64,000 bases of DNA from Anaeromyces robustus (Eukaryota; Neocallimastigomycota; Neocallimastigomycetes; Neocallimastigales; Neocallimastigaceae), in assembly GCA_002104895.1 (NCBI GenBank), contig MCFG01000344.1:1-64000 (forward strand). The letters run 5' to 3'. This document shows positions 22,101-32,649 of this stretch, one piece after another. The notes under the pieces were generated by a model that saw only the letters and a list, made by a program, of their open reading frames with translations, had not been told where the DNA came from and searched no databases. The position numbers were made by a program, and so were the translations under genes. How positions within the stretch are numbered: position 1 is the stretch's first letter; each line of letters opens with the position of its first letter.

Positions 22101-25100
22101 TATTGTATTCGTAAGGAAAAGCATAACCAATATAATTAGGGAAATTAGTACCTCTACCATTATTATATATTTCCCAAATCTTGACACCAACTTCATCATA
22201 TAATGTTAATCTTACATTGTTATTATCAGATTCATCAGTTAAAATCAAAGTATAACCAATTGATTCATAATAACCAACGTTATAAGGTAAATGTTTTGGT
22301 AATGAATCCCAAATAACAACTCTACTATTACTAAATCTTAAATCATCATTTTCTACTACTATTTTATCATATTTATCATTAGTATATTTTTCTTCAACAT
22401 ATTGTTTAATTTCTTCATCATCAGTTATATCAGAATTAAAAATACCTAATGCATCAGCTGTAATAATTAAGTGACCATTATTACCAATTTCAAATAAAGG
22501 ATTATAATTGTCAATATCAGAAATTTTAGTACTCCATCTAATAGTTTTTTTAGAGAAAGAACCTTGAGTAAGAGCTAAAGTACCATCACCAAGCAAACCG
22601 AAATACCATTTTTTATTTTTACCTGAAATATATTCATTTACACCTAAAGCCATACCAGAAATAATAGCATTCCTTTTAGTTGGATCACCGTAATAATCAG
22701 CACCAGCTATATCATTATTAAAAGGATTATATTTTTCATAATAATCATCATCATCAATTTCACAAGGAATTAATGCAGACATTTTATCATTTTTATTAGC
22801 ATAAGCTTCAATAACATCATATACTTTATGATAAGTAATAGAAATATTACCATTATCGTCTTTATTACCACAAGCCCAAACAGTAACTTCAGTTTTTAAT
22901 TTTGGAATTAAAGCTGGTTTATAACAGCCTTCTTCACTAGGTTTATAATCCATACTAATAGATTGTTCATATGTTTTTGAAACCGAATGACTTTTTTCAA
23001 CTGAATTATTAATAGAAAATTCTTTTGATTCATCAATAGATTTAGTAGTAGATTTAGTATTAGTAGTAGTTTTTCCATGAGTATTAGCTGAAGAAAAAGA
23101 TTTAGAAATACCTTCTTCAGTACTCCAACCATTTTCAGAAGTATAAGAATTTGTTACAGTATTAGAAATGGTATCGGCTTGAGAATGTTCAGAAGATATA
23201 TTTTCGGTATGACCAGATAAATAAGCATCTGATACACCATCTGTATTTGACCAAGAATTAGATACACCCGATGAAGAAGTATAAGCATCAGACCATTCGT
23301 TAGTATTAGAAACAGATCCACCTCTTGACGAACCATTAGTTGTACTAGTACTTGTAGATCTAGTACCAGCTAAAGCGATATTTAACTCATTATTAATTTG
23401 AGCAGCAGATAATTCTCTTTGAAGTTTAGCATCTTCATTAGCTAATTCTCTTTGCAATTCTCTATCTAATCGTGCTATTTCTTCTTGTGATTCTATACCA
23501 CGTTCAGCAATTCTATTAGCATAACTTGCAATAGCATTAGATTCTCTAGCTATATCATTAGATTCTCTTGCAATATTATTACCCTCTTGAGCGATAGCAT
23601 TAGAAACTCTAGCTATATCATTTGCTTCTCTTGCAATGGCATTTCCTTCTCTTGCAATGACATTTCCTTCTCTTGCAATTTCATTTCCCTCTTGTGCAAT
23701 TTCATTACCTCTTTCAGCAATTCTATTAGCAGATATCGCTATTCTATTAGCTTCTTCAGCAATTTCATTACCTCTTTCTGCAATTTTATTTCCTTTAGCA
23801 GCAATTTTATTTGCTTTCTCAGCAATTTTATTACCTTTGTCAGCAATTTCATTTGAAGCTAAGGCAATATTATTAGCCTGAAAAGCAGCTTCTGTACTAT
23901 TTCTAGCAATATCATTAGCTTCTTTAGCATGTTTATTAGCTTCTTCAGCAATTGAATTAGCTTTGAAAGCTGCAACAGCACTTGCAGCAGCACTACCAGC
24001 ATTAATTCCTTCAGTAACAAGACTAAATGCTGCACCAATTGGATTAAGTTTACTTGCAGCTCTAACAACACCTTTACCAATTTTTCCTAAACTATCAAAA
24101 AATTCATCTCTTTTGTGTGGTTTAGTATTACTTATTTCAGTATAATTATCTATTTTTTTAACATTAATTCTAATATCTCTTTTAAATTTCTTATTATTAT
24201 TAAAATCTTCTAAAGTCATTCTATTATATTCTTCAATGTGACTAGTTTCATTATTTTCACTCCAATTATTTTCATTACTATGACTTCCACCATCAGTTCT
24301 AGTATGAGAATCTTCCGAATTAATAGTATAAACATAAGCTTCATCGTGGGTTTTAGTATGAGTTGTGGAAGTTTCGTTTGAAGAACTTTTAGAATTACTA
24401 TTAGTAATAGTAGTTGCCATTTCTAAGGCATTAGAATTAGTATCAGAATCAGAATGAGATATAACATTATTTTTAGTAAAACTTTTTGCTAAATCAATAG
24501 TATTAGAAATTTCATCAGCTAAAGAATCAGAAGTAGAATCTGATACTCCATAAGATCGATTATAAGATTCACCTTTAGAATTTGAAATAGATAATGAATC
24601 TTCTATAGTAGTTGAAATTCTAAAAGTACAAGTTTCCGAAATACCTTTATTACCATGGATAACTATATCACTACAAAAATTAAATTTTGTTTGTTCCATT
24701 ATTACAGAAGGATTATCCGATAATGGAGAACCTTTTGTATAAATAATATTAGCATTTTTATTATTACCAATAATAAGATCTTCATGATATGGATTATAAG
24801 CAGGTTCAGTACTAACTAAAGGAATGCATTGAGGTTTGGAATCAGTTAATTTTTCATACAAGTTTTCATAATATTTTTCATAATCTTCTTTAGTCTTTAA
24901 GTTATTAATTTCTCTTACTTCATTAGTATTCTTTTTAACTTTAGATTTTGATTTTTTATTCTTTTTATTAAATTTCTTAAATTCAGTTTCATTAATATAA
25001 TGATAATAACCGAAACTATCAACTAAAGTATTATTTCCTTTAAAAGATACACCATATATAGAAGAGCCCATATAACTAGCTAACTGTTCAGGAGTTTCAA

Positions 25101-25233
25101 AACAACTAGTAATATTATTGGATGTATAACATGGATCAATAATATCATAAACAGCATTATAGTTAAATACTGTAAATTTTGCAGCATTAGTTACTCCTAA
25201 GAGTAAGAATGATAAAATATTATATTCTAACAT
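19162..25233 (-). CDS. Giant secreted mosaic lectin (2023 aa): heptad array, bulb-lectin-like strands, two ricin-type trefoils
   Basis: Uninterrupted frame. N-terminus MLEYNILSFLLLGVTNAA is a signal peptide, so the product is probably secreted or cell-wall bound. Order: a Cys-containing N-terminal part; a Ser/Thr/Asn-rich region (about 205-340); an Ala/Gly-rich hydrophobic segment (about 385-430); about 22 heptads of the form N-x-I-A-x-x-(G/A) (about 432-578, such as GNEIAREGNVIAREGN); a second Ser/Thr-rich region (about 635-760); then a long beta-rich part (about 860-1730) with repeated strands ending in W-S, as in bulb-type mannose lectins (RFILQKSGNLIIKEG...LWSS at about 1105-1131, KIWSS, LWSTSEKYPSGN). 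A pure Thr linker lies near 1733-1752. Two ricin-type beta-trefoils (about 1765-2023) carry QKW, SQVW, AKW and DQYW motifs. The likely role is carbohydrate binding (plant fibre, bacterial or own wall glycans); this is inference. No catalytic domain or dockerin is visible. Divergently placed from the gene at 27962. Confidence 0.88.
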   Translation of the reverse strand: MLEYNILSFLLLGVTNAAKFTVFNYNAVYDIIDPCYTSNNITSCFETPEQLASYMGSSIYGVSFKGNNTLVDSFGYYHYINETEFKKFNKKNKKSKSKVKKNTNEVREINNLKTKEDYEKYYENLYEKLTDSKPQCIPLVSTEPAYNPYHEDLIIGNNKNANIIYTKGSPLSDNPSVIMEQTKFNFCSDIVIHGNKGISETCTFRISTTIEDSLSISNSKGESYNRSYGVSDSTSDSLADEISNTIDLAKSFTKNNVISHSDSDTNSNALEMATTITNSNSKSSSNETSTTHTKTHDEAYVYTINSEDSHTRTDGGSHSNENNWSENNETSHIEEYNRMTLEDFNNNKKFKRDIRINVKKIDNYTEISNTKPHKRDEFFDSLGKIGKGVVRAASKLNPIGAAFSLVTEGINAGSAAASAVAAFKANSIAEEANKHAKEANDIARNSTEAAFQANNIALASNEIADKGNKIAEKANKIAAKGNKIAERGNEIAEEANRIAISANRIAERGNEIAQEGNEIAREGNVIAREGNAIAREANDIARVSNAIAQEGNNIARESNDIARESNAIASYANRIAERGIESQEEIARLDRELQRELANEDAKLQRELSAAQINNELNIALAGTRSTSTSTTNGSSRGGSVSNTNEWSDAYTSSSGVSNSWSNTDGVSDAYLSGHTENISSEHSQADTISNTVTNSYTSENGWSTEEGISKSFSSANTHGKTTTNTKSTTKSIDESKEFSINNSVEKSHSVSKTYEQSISMDYKPSEEGCYKPALIPKLKTEVTVWACGNKDDNGNISITYHKVYDVIEAYANKNDKMSALIPCEIDDDDYYEKYNPFNNDIAGADYYGDPTKRNAIISGMALGVNEYISGKNKKWYFGLLGDGTLALTQGSFSKKTIRWSTKISDIDNYNPLFEIGNNGHLIITADALGIFNSDITDDEEIKQYVEEKYTNDKYDKIVVENDDLRFSNSRVVIWDSLPKHLPYNVGYYESIGYTLILTDESDNNNVRLTLYDEVGVKIWEIYNNGRGTNFPNYIGYAFPYEYNIPLNSDIIKISDGISKILADNKNSNINKDKKDLHLKLDDNIIDKYKSIMYFDCETILNENEALVSENGIYRFILQKSGNLIIKEGKRTLWSSLTANINGFTNPYKLSLSPKGELVLRDRYNFVVWQTYNSNIIDNENEDINYALVLSNLGELQIINSEEYKIWSSLPYNDLNNHIRYKSLTVYDIKECSENNRIPFNYYLFSSYEVYENSEENSFTKRDGKELEKYYYNNMLPNEKIISNYNSILEISDNKLFFDKVTNDEKYKFSHIISECPKGTKIEEMVLDDNSLYLKCSNKQKIIIGTFKSSNYYKLEIRYDNYLYEPVLVVIDTKTKLVEWSSDNVRYLNYIEEERTYDSNNRIITDNILTTYDRLYSKSDRSSFVYMSNANGLQLKNGSFDTIRELSLTSNNMLINGIPFIKNIKNMRIYYDGEKDKIINKVNNEKIIWELYGSKKCNQIISDNNECNILYTMNDIIINDITLHLVPLGLYINNNYIDMKKYIYEEDVEMKKFYYETIYSLKLTNEGSLILNDKITIFKDSNNLYPPYRLDIINNNLYMRNSINQYLWSTSEKYPSGNSMIMNTIENGEKLYENEIFKCKNFSVEIYDGKIFYNKNNKSVSMFNTYRYISYIYLSPSYILIYDKYNDVVGALYDSKGKVINDKMFIKCDDINDNLVLDDGNGKILWSYPRMIQTTTTTTTTTTTTTTTTTTTIKINPTVDPNAQMKYIYNVASGKCLYSQPSLNHPPLLKDCQNNNRQKWYIPSGSKGYIFSRANKDRCLKLANNDINVSKCEDGTIFEYTNKGLIRTSNGKCLSIEDDGNDDFNVNIVTCNNNSNSQVWSFWDKNPSDIISAEAHTVLIYNKKLNKCLYSDSSRNTRPKINDCTNSDEAKWSIPVSGDGFYRSFYNDLCLYVTDINKGNIVMRECDSNSIILDINDSYNGNSIVSPLNEDKCLGLMNNNNNNANLSNCDKSKNDQYWEMIPV

Positions 25234-26090
25234 TAATAATTTATTTAAATATTATAATAATTTTTTAAAAAAAAAAATATTATATAATTTCAATTATATA
25301 CTTGAATAATAAATATTTAGATAAATTATTTATTTTAATCAAGTATTTTCTTTGTTAATTTTGTAATTATTTTAATTAAAAATTGTTTTTACAATTTTTT
25401 TATTTTTAATTTTATTTACTATTTTTTTAAATTTGATTTTTTTCAGTTCGTTGTTCATTTATTTATATATCCACATTTATTTATATATTAATTACTTATA
25501 TAATAATTTAATACAATATAATGTTAATATATCAATATTTTTTATCCAATAAGATTTGTTATTTATAATTTTTTTTTTTTTTAAAATTGAATAAATGGGA
25601 AAAAAACAAACTTTAATTAATATAAAATTTAAAATATTAACAATTATAAATTAATGATATTTAATTTTGAAAATGTTAAAAGTTTTTATTTAAATTTTAT
25701 AGTAAAAAAAAGATAAATATTAATATTTAATGTCATTGAATAATATTAAATAAAAACTAAATATAAATTATATATATTATATTAAAATAAAAAATATATA
25801 TTATTTGTATTCACATTGGATTCATAATCAATAATTTTGTTTTATTGTTAATGAAAAATCTTTAAAGCATTGAATCATGTTTTAACTAAAAAAATAATTC
25901 AAATACTATGATTTTTTTTATCTTATTAAATTATTCAAATATTTTGATATTATTATTTATTGTTTAATGTTTTTGCATTATTATTATTATTTATTAATTA
26001 GATATATATAGATAATAAATAAATAAGTTAATAAATAATATATAAATGAATATATTATAAATAAAATAAATATTATAATTTTATATTTTA

Positions 26091-26095
<5 letters not shown>
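25234..26095. other. Upstream region of the lectin gene, AT-rich
   Basis: No gene seen. Includes the probable promoter of the minus-strand lectin gene, with A/T runs and no distinctive element. Confidence 0.5.
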
Positions 26096-26140
<45 letters not shown>

Positions 26141-26342
26141 TGGTAACTGGTAAAAGAAATAAAAGTCTATTTGTTATATTTTTCATAAAAAATATTATAT
26201 AAAGTTATAAATAAAAACAATAATAAGATCTTTAATTATACTTATTATTATATTATCAAAAAAATATTATTAATTTCTATCTATTTTAAAAAAAAATATT
26301 TTATTATGCTATTGATTTTGTTCAAAAGTATGTTAAAACAAG

Positions 26343-26456
26343 ATGTCTAAAAAACAAATCTCATTAGATGATCTATTTAATATTATAGATAATGAAGAAA
26401 ATTCTATCAATGATACCTCATTAGAAATTAACGATAATAATATCTTTCTTCATTGA
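26343..26456 (+). CDS. Mini-ORF (37 aa) in duplication copy 1
   Basis: ATG at 26343, TGA at 26454-26456. Acidic, hydrophilic product beginning MSKKQISLDDLFNIIDNEEN. The composition is protein-like rather than simple repeat. It could be a gene fragment carried by the duplicated unit; no family recognised and no ribosome or splice evidence. Confidence 0.25.
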   Translation: MSKKQISLDDLFNIIDNEENSINDTSLEINDNNIFLH

Positions 26457-26836
26457 AGGAAAAAAATTATTTTATTATGCTATTGATTTTGTTCAAAAAT
26501 ATCTTACTGCATTAAAGGAAAAAATATTGTACTCCATAAATTTTACTATCATTTAGTATAATAGCATAATCAATCATTTTTTCTACATCCCTAAATGAAA
26601 AAAAATTGCTATTTCAGAAATCATTATTCAATTATAATAATCTCTGAAAGAACAGTTTTTTTATAATTAACAAAATTTTTAATATTATATTTATAAAAAA
26701 AATCAAAAATAATTTTTTTTAAAAAAAAAAATTTTCCTCCTTTATTATTTGTTTATGAATTTTCTCCATAACTTTATTTATATTAATTTTTATTTATAAA
26801 AAAATTTTTCCTCCTATATTATTTGTTTTTATTTTG

Positions 26837-26881
<45 letters not shown>

Positions 26882-27083
26882 TGGTAACTGGTAAAAGAAA
26901 TAAAAGTCTATTTGTTATATTTTTCATAAAAAATATTATATAAAGTTATAAATAAAAACAATAATAAGATCTTTAATTATACTTATTATTATATTATCAA
27001 AAAAATATTATTAATTTCTATCTATTTTAAAAAAAAATATTTTATTATGCTATTGATTTTGTTCAAAAGTATGTTAAAACAAG

Positions 27084-27197
27084 ATGTCTAAAAAACAAAT
27101 CTCATTAGATGATCTATTTAATATTATAGATAATGAAGAAAATTCTATCAATGATACCTCATTAGAAATTAACGATAATAATATCTTTCTTCATTGA
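27084..27197 (+). CDS. Mini-ORF (37 aa) in duplication copy 2
   Basis: Same 38-codon frame as at 26343, shifted by exactly 741 bases and without change. Its preservation reflects the recent duplication rather than selection. Confidence 0.25.
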   Translation: MSKKQISLDDLFNIIDNEENSINDTSLEINDNNIFLH

Positions 27198-27577
27198 AGG
27201 AAAAAAATTATTTTATTATGCTATTGATTTTGTTCAAAAATATCTTACTGCATTAAAGGAAAAAATATTGTACTCCATAAATTTTACTATCATTTAGTAT
27301 AATAGCATAATCAATCATTTTTTCTACATCCCTAAATGAAAAAAAATTGCTATTTCAGAAATCATTATTCAATTATAATAATCTCTGAAAGAACAGTTTT
27401 TTTATAATTAACAAAATTTTTAATATTATATTTATAAAAAAAATCAAAAATAATTTTTTTTAAAAAAAAAAATTTTCCTCCTTTATTATTTGTTTATGAA
27501 TTTTCTCCATAACTTTATTTATATTAATTTTTATTTATAAAAAAATTTTTCCTCCTATATTATTTGTTTTTATTTTG

Positions 27578-27623
<46 letters not shown>

Positions 27624-27961
27624 CAGGGAATTTTTTCCATAACTTTATTTATATTAATTTTATATATATAATGAAAAAAAAAAAATTTTTTTTTGTAAAT
27701 ATTAAAATAAAATCTTATTGATTTTAAAAAAGTCGTTATTATTTTTTATAATATTTATTTTTTTTCTGTATTTTGTTAAATAAAAGATTAAATAATAATA
27801 ATTTAATTTTAGAATTTCTAAAAAATTTAAATAATACTCAAAATAAAGGATTCATGTATTAAAAGATTTATATATAAATAAAAAATTTGAATCAAAAAAT
27901 AAAAAAAATAAAAGTTAAAGAAAAATTAATTCAAAACTAAAAACAAAAAAAAATAATAAAT

Positions 27962-30900
27962 ATGCTATTAATTAAAATTTATATTTTATCAATACTTCTT
28001 ATTAATAAAGCTTTATCTAGTGGTCATAATCATTTAACTGAACAATTAGCTTTAATTACTTTAGCAGCCGGGAGACCCGATGGAAATGGTGGAGGAAAAA
28101 TTGTTAGAGATGTTAATGGTAATTTTTTAGAAATTCAAATAGATGAAGAAAATAATATATATGCAGATATTACAGAAATTATTCCTGATTTGAATGGTTG
28201 TAAAGCCAGTGGTGATTGTGATGAAAGATTTAGTAAAATATATAAAGATTCTGTATCATGTGCTATAAGTAAACAATTAGATTTAAATGATTATAATTAT
28301 TTCATTCCTCTATTCGACAATAATCTAATTACAACTGGAGATACTAATTTTGTTAGAGATAATAATGAAATTATGAATAAATTAGAAAATTTTGATTTTA
28401 AAATTTATCCTTCTTTTTCTCATACTTTTAATAATAACAATTATTATAATAGAGTTGATATAAATAATGTTATAAACAAACTAGTTATATTAGGTAAAAA
28501 TATTCATAATCAAAATAACCAAAATAATCAAAATAATCAAATAAATAATATAAATGATTTTTTTAATAGATTAAATTGTGATTTAATTAATCCTGGAACT
28601 TATAATGATCTTGTTAATCCTAATAGTCATAATCCTTACATTAATAAATTAAATGCAGATGAAAGAAACTTTATTAATAAATTTTTTAATGAAAATAATC
28701 GACCAACAAATGCTAATGGTATATCACTTTATGATGGTAATGAAAATACTCAAATTCAACGTGAATTAATTTTCAATTTATTTAAAGATTGTTTAACTAG
28801 TGGATGTAGAGAAATACCAACTGGTACAAATAATTATGAATTTATAAAAGTAAATAATGTTGATAATGGTAATGATAAAAGTACATATCATATGTTTTGT
28901 AAAACTCAAAAACCTACTGGTACTGCCACTGGAAACCCTACATATAGATCTGTTAATAATCACCCAGATGCAGGAATAAGAGAAGTAGTTAGATTAGATA
29001 AAGATTTTAATTTAAAAACACTTCCTCCTGAACGTATTGTAAATAGTTATAAGAATATACATGAAAAAAATAATGGTTATAAAAAAACAAATGGTAATGT
29101 AAATATTAATAATCATAACATATATACAAGAGAACAATCTGGTATTGATTTAATAGGTAAATGGGGTGTTACTTTAATTGATAGGAATAATAATCATCTT
29201 AAACCAGATAATTCTAATAATGGATATAGAATAAAAGATAATAGCAATCAATATATTTCTGATAAAGTTAAAAATAACATAATAGGAACTACAATAAAAG
29301 CAGTAGATGAAACTACAGGAGATAATTATAGAAGTATACCATGCGATTATATTAATAAAGATATGTCATCTAATAATAGAAATAATATTCCTAGAGGTGT
29401 AGTATCTAAATATTCTAGTCAAACACCAAATTTTATTTCTTTAGAATCTATGTGTGATAAATTTATGGAAAATAGAGAATTAATGTCCGGAGTATTACCT
29501 GAATTATTAATGTCTGATGCTGAACTAGATAATTTTAGAAATCTCGCTACAGCTAGACATGCAGAAGAAATATTTGCTGTGGGTATAAATGGTTATGTTG
29601 ATGGCGTTATTAATAAAGTTCATAAAAATGAATTCGATAAATCACAAAAAGCTATTAAACATATTGTAAGTACACATAAATATTACTATGAATCACAGGG
29701 AGATATTGAAACAGTAGCTAAATGTGATGCTGGTAGCTTAAAAAAACGTGCTGGAGGTAGTTGTACTTTAAAATCTCCTACATTAGAAAATAACGTTAAC
29801 ATTGATTCCACTTTAAATGAAATTAAAAATATAATAAAATTAGATATTGATAAATCTATTAATGATAATTCAAAATCAGATAATTATTCTAGACTTAATA
29901 GTATAATGAATATATTAAATGAAAATAAAGATAAAATTAATGACAATAATAAATTAGAAATAGTAAATAAATTAAGTGATCTTTTAACAATGTATAAAGA
30001 AAACTTAAACACAAAAGAAATTATTGATTCTAATTCATCTAAAGATACCATATTATCTAAAGATTTAGAACATTTAACTAACAGACTTAAATCTTTTTAT
30101 CATAATGATATTAATCAAGAAAATATTAATAATCAAGAAAAATATGATGATAATAATGATGAAAATAATGATCCTAATAATAATAATTTAAATGAAAATG
30201 AAGAAAGAGGTGGAGTTGATAATACTCCATCGATATTTCTGGATGTTACTAATACTAATGCTAATAGTATAGGTAATGAAGAAAAATTATTGACATCATT
30301 GAATAATTTGGAATTAGTTACAAAACAAAATACTGATAATATTGATAATAATAATTCTAGAAATTCAGTTGTAGGTATAGGTATTAATAAAAATTTAAAT
30401 ATTGATTGTGATATAAAAACTTTAGTTAATAACATAGATAACTTTGATATTAATAATGAAGAAGGTTTACAAGCTTTAGTAAAAGAATATCATAATATTA
30501 ATTCTATTGATGAAAATAATAATACAGATGAATTAAAAGATAAAAAAACTTATCATAAAAAAATTGTTCGAAAAGTAAAGTTAGCTCTAGCTAAAAAGTT
30601 ACAAGAAGCTATTAATGCTGGTAAATTAAATGATATTAATACTGGTAATATTAAAGATATTAGCCTTAACGATAATACTAGTATTGAAGAAATTAATCAA
30701 AATGACATAGATAATTTCAAAGCTAATAGTATTTCAGCTATTTATACTAATGATCAAGTAACATTTATTAGTACAATTAACTATTCTACCGCTTATATTA
30801 AATATTTTGTTAATAATATGAAAAAAGAAATTGCTAATATATCAAAAAATAATTTACCAAAAGATAAATACAATCTTATTAAAGCTTTTCATAGTTTAAT

Positions 30901-32068
30901 AACAAGTCAAGGTAATAAATTAATAAGTTATGAATCTCCAAATAATAAGGATGCTGAAATATTACACTTTACTGAATTATTACATAATTATGATGATTTA
31001 TATGCTTTTGCTGTTACAGTTAATAAATATAGTTTAAATGGAAGTCCTGGTGTTACTATAGAAAATTATATTGTATCTGATGAATTAAAAAATAAATTAA
31101 ATTATCATGTTAATAGATTAATACAAGATAATGTCAATGATTTTATTAGATATCATAATGAAAATCATCCAAAAAATAATTTATTTATACCCAGCAAATA
31201 TATTGATGATAGTTCTGTTATATCTGAATCACAAAAATGTAAATGGGGTTTTAAATCAGCTATTATTATTGATTTAAAAGTTCTTGCTTCTGTTATGATA
31301 TTCCCTAAAGATTCTGTTCCTGAAACATTTAAAGAATTTATTAATCAATCTGGTTCTAATGATAAATTTTCAGATGTTAGTAGAGCTTATCATGTTAAAA
31401 ATAATATACATAAATATGAAAGTCCTATTACTACAGATTCTAATCAAAGTAATGAATTAGTAGAAATGAACAATTTATTATCATTTTCTAGTGATAAAAA
31501 TAATATTGAATCTTATAATGAAATAAATTATAGAGGACTAACTGAATATTTAACTGTAATGGCTAACTATGATCCTAATATTAATCTTGCTGGTGCTAAA
31601 AATGATGCTAATGGTAATTTAATTCCTTCATCTATTTATAAAGGTGCGTCATCTGTTTCTGATATCTATTCTAAAATAAATGTCCAAGTTAATAGATTAA
31701 ATAATAATAAAAAATTAACTAAACAAGATAAAACTAAAATTAATAATGCCGTTGAAAATTTAGCTAATAATACTGTTGATGCTAAATTTAAGTTAGTTAA
31801 AGCTCTTGGTAAAGAACACCCTGATACTATGGATTCTGCTATTTCAGATTTTAATAATAATGTTAAAAATGTCAGAACTGTTTCCAGTAATGGGGTTACT
31901 AAATCTAATAGCAATTTAGATTCTGTTAGAAATACTTCTAACAGTAAATTCTCTACAAGTTCTATTAGTAGTATAAGTAAAAAACTAAAAGAAAAAACCA
32001 ATAAATTACTTAAACGTAAATCTACATTAAGTAAAATTAATGGAAAAATTCATAAAAAATTACTTTAG
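27962..32068 (+). CDS. LAA-PDG family secreted protein, member 1 (1368 aa), function unknown
   Basis: Intact frame from ATG 27962 to TAG 32066-32068. N-terminus MLLIKIYILSILLINKALSS is a signal peptide. Right after it comes LALITLAAGRPDG (residues about 29-41), matching LAALILAAANPDG at nearly the same position in the two genes at 47874 and 57243. Other shared points: IIPDLNG versus IIPSLRN; GIDLIGKWGVTLI versus GINLIAACGIDFVV; a block FMENRELMSG...DAELDNF versus FIEKRLNYRE...NQLMDLN; and a helical segment with ELLHNYDDL versus ELISNYNDL. Similarity is weak but ordered along the chain. Asn/Asp-rich throughout, with acidic low-complexity patches (about 715-760), a dibasic site LKKRAGG (about 597) and a very basic C-terminus (KKLKEKTNKLLKRKS). 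No known domain recognised. Divergent to the lectin gene. Unlike its relatives it has no lesion, so it is the best candidate for a working copy. Confidence 0.85.
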   Translation: MLLIKIYILSILLINKALSSGHNHLTEQLALITLAAGRPDGNGGGKIVRDVNGNFLEIQIDEENNIYADITEIIPDLNGCKASGDCDERFSKIYKDSVSCAISKQLDLNDYNYFIPLFDNNLITTGDTNFVRDNNEIMNKLENFDFKIYPSFSHTFNNNNYYNRVDINNVINKLVILGKNIHNQNNQNNQNNQINNINDFFNRLNCDLINPGTYNDLVNPNSHNPYINKLNADERNFINKFFNENNRPTNANGISLYDGNENTQIQRELIFNLFKDCLTSGCREIPTGTNNYEFIKVNNVDNGNDKSTYHMFCKTQKPTGTATGNPTYRSVNNHPDAGIREVVRLDKDFNLKTLPPERIVNSYKNIHEKNNGYKKTNGNVNINNHNIYTREQSGIDLIGKWGVTLIDRNNNHLKPDNSNNGYRIKDNSNQYISDKVKNNIIGTTIKAVDETTGDNYRSIPCDYINKDMSSNNRNNIPRGVVSKYSSQTPNFISLESMCDKFMENRELMSGVLPELLMSDAELDNFRNLATARHAEEIFAVGINGYVDGVINKVHKNEFDKSQKAIKHIVSTHKYYYESQGDIETVAKCDAGSLKKRAGGSCTLKSPTLENNVNIDSTLNEIKNIIKLDIDKSINDNSKSDNYSRLNSIMNILNENKDKINDNNKLEIVNKLSDLLTMYKENLNTKEIIDSNSSKDTILSKDLEHLTNRLKSFYHNDINQENINNQEKYDDNNDENNDPNNNNLNENEERGGVDNTPSIFLDVTNTNANSIGNEEKLLTSLNNLELVTKQNTDNIDNNNSRNSVVGIGINKNLNIDCDIKTLVNNIDNFDINNEEGLQALVKEYHNINSIDENNNTDELKDKKTYHKKIVRKVKLALAKKLQEAINAGKLNDINTGNIKDISLNDNTSIEEINQNDIDNFKANSISAIYTNDQVTFISTINYSTAYIKYFVNNMKKEIANISKNNLPKDKYNLIKAFHSLITSQGNKLISYESPNNKDAEILHFTELLHNYDDLYAFAVTVNKYSLNGSPGVTIENYIVSDELKNKLNYHVNRLIQDNVNDFIRYHNENHPKNNLFIPSKYIDDSSVISESQKCKWGFKSAIIIDLKVLASVMIFPKDSVPETFKEFINQSGSNDKFSDVSRAYHVKNNIHKYESPITTDSNQSNELVEMNNLLSFSSDKNNIESYNEINYRGLTEYLTVMANYDPNINLAGAKNDANGNLIPSSIYKGASSVSDIYSKINVQVNRLNNNKKLTKQDKTKINNAVENLANNTVDAKFKLVKALGKEHPDTMDSAISDFNNNVKNVRTVSSNGVTKSNSNLDSVRNTSNSKFSTSSISSISKKLKEKTNKLLKRKSTLSKINGKIHKKLL

Positions 32069-32570
32069 AAAGTAAATCTTCTTTAAGTTAAATTACTGGT
32101 ATAAAAGATACCTTAAAAACGTAAATCTTCTTTTTACTTTAAGAAATTTTATTATGCTATTTATATTTAATTATTTAAAAAAAATATTATTACCTATGTT
32201 TAATAGATTAAAATATTAAGTTTTAAATGTAATAACTTAACAAATTATTATTATTCATATGTATTCATATGCTAGAATAAAATATTAAAACCTAATTTTG
32301 AAACATACTCTTTTGCAAAATTATATTTATATTTAATAATTTTTATTAAATAATGTTTTTAATAAAAACGTTTTAATTAAATATAAATAATATGTTAATT
32401 AATTCTATTAAAATAGAAAATATAATTATAATGAAAAATATTAATAATAAAATTAGAATATATAATAATAATATTAAAATTAGAATAAAAAATATTTATA
32501 ATAAATTTAGAATAAAAAATAATAAAAAAGTAGAAATAAAATTAGAAAAAATATTAATAGAAAATGAAAT

Positions 32571-32649
<79 letters not shown>

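Larger units (their letters stand above)
26096..27622. repeat. 741-bp tandem duplication bounded by poly-A tracts
   Basis: Two copies (about 26136-26876 and 26877-27617) begin GAGGATGGTAACTGG and are identical or nearly so along their length. Each unit ends in about 40-45 A residues; another poly-A (26096-26135) precedes the first. After the third poly-A a partial repeat (TTTTTCCATAACTTTATTTA) continues near 27630. Inside each unit TTTTATTATGCTATTGATTT occurs twice, and a partly inverted version (TAATAGCATAATCAATCA) once. Perfect identity means the duplication is recent or an assembly collapse/expansion. Confidence 0.93.

Noticed and set aside
23587-24145. Several open frames opposite or beside the lectin heptad array
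   Set aside because: The repeated heptad codons keep other frames open; the main frame alone has a signal peptide and domains.
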